Below are positions 7,115 to 8,676 of a stretch of 8,676 nucleotides of DNA, one piece after another. Source of the DNA: Gammaproteobacteria bacterium UBA2955 (GTDB taxonomy: Bacteria > Pseudomonadota > Gammaproteobacteria > Pseudomonadales > Azotimanducaceae); assembly GCA_002348825.1 (NCBI GenBank), contig DEBN01000004.1, positions 35,375-44,050 of the forward strand. The letters run 5' to 3'. A program made the position numbers and the translations under genes. The notes under the pieces are model-generated. The model did not search any database. It was not told the DNA's origin and saw nothing but the letters and a program-made list of their open reading frames with translations. Numbering within the stretch: position 1 is the first letter of the stretch; every line of letters begins with the position of its first letter.

Positions 7115-7468
7115 GGCGCGGCTAGAATTGGCGATGCGAACTGATTGTCGCGTTCGGGATGGTCGTTGGCATGGCCCGTCTTAGGAATGAAAGTTGGGCA
7201 ATAAGTACTCGCCGATTACGCAGGTGGATGACAACGGTGGATCGCGGTTGCGCGGCTGTGTTGACATCGCTGTACTTGGGCAAACACGGCCCCGCCGACT
7301 TTTTGCTTCCTGCTCGGCGTGTGATTTAGTGTTCGGCACAGAACTTTCTTCACCTGCCGATTGCGTCTCTGATGCTTCGCTGACAGAGTGATCAACGTGC
7401 TTGGTGCAAATCCAATCGCGTAATTTTTTTGGCTAACTCGGCAACACACTTTGTCATTGCAGACGATT

Positions 7469-7473
7469 GGAGA
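7469..7473 (+). promoter_or_regulatory. Shine-Dalgarno that fixes the TTG start of the YdbS-like gene
   Basis: GGAGA ends 6 nt before TTG at 7480. An upstream in-frame TTG at 7429 would lengthen the protein by 17 residues that do not fit the family and lacks a comparable site. The shorter start gives MFRNIDVDVNELP, which looks like the usual family N-terminus. Confidence 0.65.
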
Positions 7474-7479
7474 TTGGCT

Positions 7480-7980
7480 TTGTTTAGAAACATTGACGTA
7501 GACGTCAACGAGCTGCCGACTGCGGCGTGTATAAAATTTTTGCCCCTCGAGCGGCGGTATGTACTAGCTCAAGTCGCGCTTGCTGTAGTTTGGACGGCAT
7601 TATTAGGCACAGCAGCGTTCACAATGGTCTGGTGGTTGTTACCTGAGGTGTGGCGTTCGGGTCTCGCTGCATTACTATTGCTGCCGCTGCCGCCGTTATA
7701 CGCCTACTGGTCGTGCCGCCGCTGCGGGTATGCACTTCGCGACCATGACATTGCCTTGCGCAGAGGAATTTTCTGGCAAAGACAAATCATCCAGCCGTTT
7801 GTGCGGCTGCAACACATTGAACTTACCAGAGGACCGGTGGACAAGTATCTGGATTTGGCAGGCCTACGCGTTTTCAGTGCCGGCACCGAAACCGAGACCT
7901 TCACGATTCCTGGCTTAAATTCGTCTACCGCTGAGCGCATTCGACAACGATTGCTCAACGTTCAATCGACCGAGGGCTGA
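7480..7980 (+). CDS. ydbS: YdbS-like bacterial PH-domain (bPH2) membrane protein
   Basis: With the TTG start at 7480 this is a 166-residue protein. The N-terminus has the family pattern of a short FRN segment, LP (12-13) and a PLERRY box (22-27). Two hydrophobic helices follow at about 29-54 and 60-77. The bPH2 (DUF304-type) domain covers about 83-157: GYALRDHDIALRRGIFWQRQ (83-102), then the RLQHIELTRGPVDKYLDLAGL stretch (109-129) and VFSAGTETETFTIPGL (131-146). These beta-strand blocks, with the arginine-rich GIFWQRQ turn and an IQHI-type strand, are the hallmark of the family. Its partner starts 4 nt after the stop, as expected for YdbS/YdbT pairs. In Bacillus the homologous pair has been linked to resistance to a circular bacteriocin; the role in Gram-negative bacteria is unclear. 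The protein should sit in the inner membrane with the PH domain probably cytoplasmic. Confidence 0.83.
   Translation: MFRNIDVDVNELPTAACIKFLPLERRYVLAQVALAVVWTALLGTAAFTMVWWLLPEVWRSGLAALLLLPLPPLYAYWSCRRCGYALRDHDIALRRGIFWQRQIIQPFVRLQHIELTRGPVDKYLDLAGLRVFSAGTETETFTIPGLNSSTAERIRQRLLNVQSTEG
7972..7976 (+). promoter_or_regulatory. Shine-Dalgarno for the YdbT-like gene, inside the end of the YdbS-like gene
   Basis: GAGGG overlaps the last codons of the upstream gene and is 7 nt before the TTG at 7984. The next possible initiator, GTG at 8000, is in another frame. The position supports a TTG start and coupled translation of the pair. Confidence 0.65.
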
Positions 7981-7983
7981 TCG

Positions 7984-8676
7984 TTGCCGGAGGCGCCCAG
8001 TGATCGAGCGTGGGCTAAACTTTCTAGTTGGGCGGTGGTGTATTTCTCGTTTCGCAGCACGCGCCGTATTGTCACTAACGCTTACACTTTAGCGCCTATT
8101 TTAGTCGCTACTCTGCGCGCGGATAGCCTGTGGCTGCCTGTCTTGCTGCTCGGCGCAGGTCTGTTGTTCATTGTAGTGCATTCGTGGCTGGTGGTTCGCC
8201 GCTTCGAATACCGGTGGTCGGACTCGAGGCTCATCGTAAAGCAGGGCATCTTTCGACGCGTGCAGTTGGATTTGGAGTTTTCCCGTATTCAGAACGTCTC
8301 CGTGCTTAAACCGTTTTACTTTAAACCCCTAGGTCTGGTTTCGTTGGCTATTGAAAGCGCCGGTTCCAGCGCAGAAGAAGTGACCTTGGCGGCTTTAGAC
8401 GCAACGGTTGCTGAGCCGTTGCGTAAGCGGATCGTGCAAGCTCGATCCGCAGCGCAACAGCGGCCGGAGCTGGAAACTCTGGCCGATGCTCTTATGCTGG
8501 AGCGTCGTTACGGAGATCTGATTATTCACGGTCTCAGCAGCAATCAGGCGTGGTTGGTTTTGGCAGGATTGCTGGGTGTCTACAGTCAGGTGCCGGACTC
8601 GGTAAAAATTAGTTCGGAATTGATAATCGGCCTAGTGCCAGAGAATTTAAAGGATTCTACGTTGGCGCAGATTTGG
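7984..8676 (+). CDS. ydbT: YdbT-like bPH2-domain membrane protein, N-terminal part
   Basis: An open frame of 231 codons runs off the right edge without a stop. It is in the same frame as the YdbS-like gene, separated by the TGA and one codon. The start is TTG at 7984. The protein begins with a short polar tail, then AWAKLSSWAVVYF (9-21). Two hydrophobic helices follow at about 33-44 and 49-69. A first bPH2 domain covers about 73-150: EYRWSDSRLIVKQGIFRR (75-92), FSRIQNVSVLKP (99-110) and LGLVSLAIESAG (116-127). A charged linker with LERRYGDLIIHGLSSNQAW (172-190) leads towards a third hydrophobic segment at about 189-202. Full-length family members carry two or three bPH2 domains and are around 450-500 residues, so roughly half is missing. 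The function is unknown beyond the pairing with YdbS and an envelope location. Confidence 0.83.
   Translation, partial: MPEAPSDRAWAKLSSWAVVYFSFRSTRRIVTNAYTLAPILVATLRADSLWLPVLLLGAGLLFIVVHSWLVVRRFEYRWSDSRLIVKQGIFRRVQLDLEFSRIQNVSVLKPFYFKPLGLVSLAIESAGSSAEEVTLAALDATVAEPLRKRIVQARSAAQQRPELETLADALMLERRYGDLIIHGLSSNQAWLVLAGLLGVYSQVPDSVKISSELIIGLVPENLKDSTLAQIW

Larger units (their letters stand above)
7067..7479. other. 413-bp intergenic region without a convincing gene
   Basis: All frames on both strands are short or have arginine-, serine- and cysteine-rich shadow composition, and no protein family is recognisable. A small hairpin, GCCTA-CGA-TAGGC, lies at 7102-7114, 36 nt after the amidase stop; no U-run follows, so it is only a weak terminator candidate. 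A TAGAAT hexamer (7123-7128) with TTAGCC 18 nt upstream is a marginal promoter candidate. CGCCGA (7293-7298) and TCGGCG (7314-7319) form a 6-bp inverted repeat with a 15-nt loop. A run of eight T lies at 7424-7431 region, ahead of the YdbS-like gene. The region probably carries the end of the transporter/amidase transcript and the promoter of the PH-domain pair. Confidence 0.4.

Noticed and set aside
7194..7391. 65-codon plus-strand frame starting with TTG in the intergenic gap
   Set aside because: It has irregular composition, only a weak upstream AGGA and no family resemblance; it cannot be separated from chance.
7216..7449. 77-codon minus-strand frame in the same gap
   Set aside because: It has a basic, histidine- and cysteine-scattered composition and no recognisable motif or ribosome site.
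7429..7479. Longer N-terminus for the YdbS-like protein from TTG at 7429
   Set aside because: The GGAGA site at 7469-7473 and the family-like MFRN start at 7480 fit much better.

Overview
This is a protein-coding stretch of a Gram-negative chromosome with moderate GC content. The likely source is a marine-type gammaproteobacterium. That rests on a class III (glutathione-dependent) alcohol dehydrogenase, a pair of YdbS/YdbT-like bacterial PH-domain membrane proteins, a BCCT transporter and dense gene packing. No rRNA, tRNA, insertion sequence, prophage gene or CRISPR array is visible. The taxonomic call is inference only.

Layout. Positions 1-339 (+) hold the C-terminal third of S-(hydroxymethyl)glutathione dehydrogenase. 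A P-loop sulfotransferase-family protein follows at 393-1070 (+). Next is a three-gene minus-strand cluster, in transcription order: an alpha/beta-hydrolase of the monoacylglycerol-lipase type (3960-2998), an amidase-signature hydrolase (3011-1572, overlapping the lipase by 14 nt) and a small four-helix membrane protein (1547-1101). Across a 104-bp divergent intergenic region, the plus strand carries a BCCT transporter (4065-5642) and, 29 nt later, a second amidase-signature enzyme (5672-7066). A 413-bp stretch with no convincing gene separates these from two adjacent PH-domain membrane proteins, YdbS-like (7480-7980) and YdbT-like (7984 to the window end, incomplete).

How the genes may work together. 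The centre (about 1.1-7.1 kb) reads as one divergently transcribed uptake and hydrolysis locus: a transporter with a largely conserved quaternary-ammonium aromatic box, two intact amidases and a Ser-His-Asp hydrolase. Import of a betaine- or carnitine-like amide or ester followed by hydrolysis is the simplest hypothesis, but nothing in the sequence fixes the substrate. The alcohol dehydrogenase acts in formaldehyde detoxification and would suit methylated-amine catabolism, though it is not in the same transcription unit. The PH-domain pair looks like an independent envelope module.

Translation starts are notable. Amidase 1, YdbS and YdbT all appear to begin with TTG, each about 7 nt after a strong Shine-Dalgarno sequence, and the lipase probably begins with GTG. 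The central amidase/BCCT/lipase arrangement is the most interesting part of the window. I do not see clear evidence of a wholly new class of system.
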